A DNA stretch of 14,363 nt from assembly GCA_016781115.1 (NCBI GenBank), contig JADDQX010000030.1:1-14363 (forward strand), written 5' to 3'. The notes below the pieces were generated by a model that was not told where the DNA came from, did not search any database, and was given only the letters and a program-made list of their open reading frames with translations. The first letter of the stretch is position 1, and each line of letters begins with the position of its first letter. The position numbers were made by a program, and so were the translations under genes. This stretch comes from Actinomycetota bacterium (lineage in GTDB: Bacteria > Actinomycetota > CADDZG01 > WHSQ01). Of this stretch, positions 12,635-14,363 are shown in pieces.

Positions 12635-13470
12635 ATAGGACAGGCTTTCTGGCGTGGCCGTTCCTTGCAGGTGTGGCCGCGTTGGTAGCCGTCCCCGCGC
12701 TGGCCGCGGCGACGCTGGCCTTCACCGAGTTCTCCGGGGTTCAGCCGCCTCGCTTCACCGGACTCGACAACTTCTCTCGGCTGGTCGCCGACAACGCGTT
12801 GTGGCGCTCGTTCGGGAACACCGTCATCTACATCGCGATCGCGGTGCCGCTGCGACTGGCCGCCGCCGTCGGCGCCGCTCTCCTGTTGAACCGCCATCGG
12901 GCGGCATCCACTGCGGCACGTCCACTGGTGTACCTGCCGACGGTGGTGCCGGACGTGGCGTACGCGCTCCTGTGGCTGTGGTTGTTGAACCCCCTGTACG
13001 GGCCGCTCGCAGCGGCCTTCGGCTTCTCCGGCACGCTGACCGATCCCTGGGGCGCGAGGGTCTCGCTCGCGGTCATGGGTGCCTTTCAGATCGGGGAGGC
13101 CTTCATCGTTGCCCTGGCGGTTCGGCGAAGCATCCCCCGCCACGTATACGAGGCCGCAGCCGTCGATGGAGCGGGGCCGTGGTTCACGCTGTCGCGCTTG
13201 ACGCTTCCCTTGATGGCGCCGGTGTTGGCGTTGCTCGCGCTGCGCGACGTGATCCTGTCCCTGCAGGTGAACTTCGTTCCCGCGTTGCTCCTGACGGACG
13301 GCGGCCCGCGCTACGCGACGACGTACGTCCCGCTCTACGTCTATCGCACCGCGTTCCGTTACTTCCGGCTCGGCTATGCCTCGACCATCGCCTTGACGAT
13401 GTTCGTCATCACCGCGCTGGTCGTGTACGTGCAGTATCGGTTGGCGAAGCGCTGGAGGCTCGCGGCCTAA
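12631..13470 (+). CDS. carbohydrate ABC transporter permease, MalF type
   Basis: A 279-aa inner-membrane permease. ATG at 12631 overlaps the ATPase TGA (ATGA). Six hydrophobic segments are visible, the first at about residues 8-30. The segment FSGVQPPRFTGLDNFSRLVAD (35-54) is the loop typical of MalF/UgpA-type subunits, followed by LWRSFGNTVIYIAIAVPL. It lacks the large external P2 domain of E. coli MalF, as is usual for this subfamily. The EAA loop is YEAAAVDGAGPWFTLSRLTLPL (173-194), with Gly180 and the LP pair at 192-193. The motif LLTDGGPRYATTYVPLYVYRTAFRYFRLGYASTIAL is a family hallmark near the C-terminus. It completes a heterodimer with the MalG-type subunit. Confidence 0.93.
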   Translation: MNRTGFLAWPFLAGVAALVAVPALAAATLAFTEFSGVQPPRFTGLDNFSRLVADNALWRSFGNTVIYIAIAVPLRLAAAVGAALLLNRHRAASTAARPLVYLPTVVPDVAYALLWLWLLNPLYGPLAAAFGFSGTLTDPWGARVSLAVMGAFQIGEAFIVALAVRRSIPRHVYEAAAVDGAGPWFTLSRLTLPLMAPVLALLALRDVILSLQVNFVPALLLTDGGPRYATTYVPLYVYRTAFRYFRLGYASTIALTMFVITALVVYVQYRLAKRWRLAA

Positions 13471-13492
13471 GCATCCTCGACAGGAGGCGGAT

Positions 13493-14323
13493 ATGGAACT
13501 TCACAACAAGATCGGGATCGTCACCGGCGCTTCGCGCGGGATCGGCGTCCACATCGCCGATGCGCTTGCCGCGAAAGGCGTGCATCTGGCTCTGGCGGCT
13601 CGTTCGGAACAGGATCTGCAAGACACGGTGGCGCGCGTGCAGTCGAGGGGCGTTCGCGCCATAGCGGTCCCGACCGACGTCACGCAGCGGGATCACCTGG
13701 AACGGCTGGTGCAGCGAACTGAGGCAGAGCTGGGCCCGGTCCACCTCCTAGTCAACAACGCGGGCGTGCAGAAGGTGAGGCGCTTCGAGTCCTACGACGT
13801 GGACGACATCGCTTGGATCATCAACACCAACGTCGTGGCGGTCGAGGTCCTCACGCGCTTGGTGCTGCCGGGGATGATCGCTCGCAGGCGCGGGCACATC
13901 TGCAACATCGCGTCGCTCTCCGGGCGCACCGCGTACCCGTACAACACCGTCTACGCCTCGTCGAAGCACGCGGTCGTCGGGTTCTCGTGGTCACTGCGAG
14001 AGGAGATGAGGCCATACGGCGTAGAGGTCTCGGTCGTGTGCCCCGGCTTCGTCGCCGAAGAGGGGATGTTCGCGCGCCGGCATCCAGACGACGCCCCTCC
14101 GGCGATCGCGCGCATGGTTACCCCTGCTGAGGTAGCGGCGAAGACGATCCATGCGATCGAAGACAACAGGGCCGAGGTCATCGTGACGAAGGGCCTCGGC
14201 AACGTCGTCGACGTCTTCCATGCGGTGTCTCCCGACGTGACGGCGAAGATCCAGCGCAAGAGCGGGTTGTTCAGCTTCGTCGAGCGAGAAGCGGACAGAG
14301 ACGCTTCGGCGAGCGGTACGTGA
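13493..14323 (+). CDS. short-chain dehydrogenase/reductase (SDR family)
   Basis: A 276-aa classical SDR oxidoreductase using NAD(P). ATG at 13493 follows a strong AGGAGG (13482-13487). Visible are the cofactor motif TGASRGIG (11-18), Asp62 in PTDVTQ, NNAG (88-91), and the catalytic set Ser141, Tyr154 and Lys158 (S-x12-Y-x3-K, in NIASLSGR and YASSK). VVCPGFVAEEGMF follows in the substrate region. An Arg at 37 (AARSE) after the second strand is compatible with NADP preference. The last 25 residues are charged and extend past the core. The gene begins 22 bp after the permease, so it could be co-transcribed with the sugar importer, perhaps acting on the imported compound. Substrate is unknown. 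Confidence 0.9.
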   Translation: MELHNKIGIVTGASRGIGVHIADALAAKGVHLALAARSEQDLQDTVARVQSRGVRAIAVPTDVTQRDHLERLVQRTEAELGPVHLLVNNAGVQKVRRFESYDVDDIAWIINTNVVAVEVLTRLVLPGMIARRRGHICNIASLSGRTAYPYNTVYASSKHAVVGFSWSLREEMRPYGVEVSVVCPGFVAEEGMFARRHPDDAPPAIARMVTPAEVAAKTIHAIEDNRAEVIVTKGLGNVVDVFHAVSPDVTAKIQRKSGLFSFVEREADRDASASGT

Positions 14324-14329
14324 CCGCTC
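14311..14329 (+). terminator. hairpin overlapping the SDR stop codon
   Basis: GAGCGGT (14311-14317) and ACCGCTC (14323-14329) form a perfect 7-bp stem with a 5-nt loop that contains most of the TGA at 14321-14323. No U-tract follows. It may be a non-canonical terminator for the ABC-SDR operon. The remaining bases to 14363 show nothing recognisable. Confidence 0.35.
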
Positions 14330-14363
14330 TGGGCGGAAACGTACGGCAAACACAGCTTCCCTA

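Overview
This is GC-rich bacterial chromosomal DNA with frequent GTG starts, strong AGGAGG-type ribosome binding sites and many 4-bp start/stop overlaps. An lpd, E2, lipB and lipA neighbourhood resembles the dlaT-lipB-lipA arrangement of Mycobacterium. I infer an actinobacterial chromosome, probably from an uncultured lineage. I see no transposase, phage gene, tRNA, rRNA or CRISPR array.

Positions 1-704 are a border region. They hold the tail of an alpha/beta hydrolase, a small membrane protein with a C-terminal zinc ribbon, and a convergent 88-aa protein of unknown function. The last has a -10-like box placed as if its mRNA were leaderless.

Positions 788-7848 are a 2-oxoacid dehydrogenase and lipoylation block: lpd (E3), E2 acyltransferase, lipB, E1 alpha, E1 beta and lipA. 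The E1 genes look like the branched-chain type. LipB and LipA would make and finish the lipoyl cofactor on Lys43 of E2. E1 alpha/beta decarboxylate the oxoacid and load the lipoyl arm, E2 transfers the acyl group to CoA, and E3 reoxidises the arm. A clear intrinsic terminator separates E1 beta from lipA.

The most unusual object is the 160-bp gap between E1 alpha and E1 beta. A perfect 13-bp inverted repeat there pairs sequence just after the E1 alpha stop with the E1 beta Shine-Dalgarno. The same upstream arm can instead pair with the last codons of E1 alpha, and a second imperfect inverted repeat is nested inside. It looks like an mRNA switch coupling E1 beta translation to E1 alpha translation, or a palindromic repeat element that landed there.

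Positions 7845-9065 (minus) encode a lone branched-chain-amino-acid-type binding protein that overlaps the lipA stop tail to tail. Positions 9126-13470 are a tightly overlapping carbohydrate ABC importer operon in an uncommon order: unknown lipoprotein, MalG-type permease, sugar-binding lipoprotein, ATPase, MalF-type permease. A short-chain dehydrogenase follows at 13493-14323.
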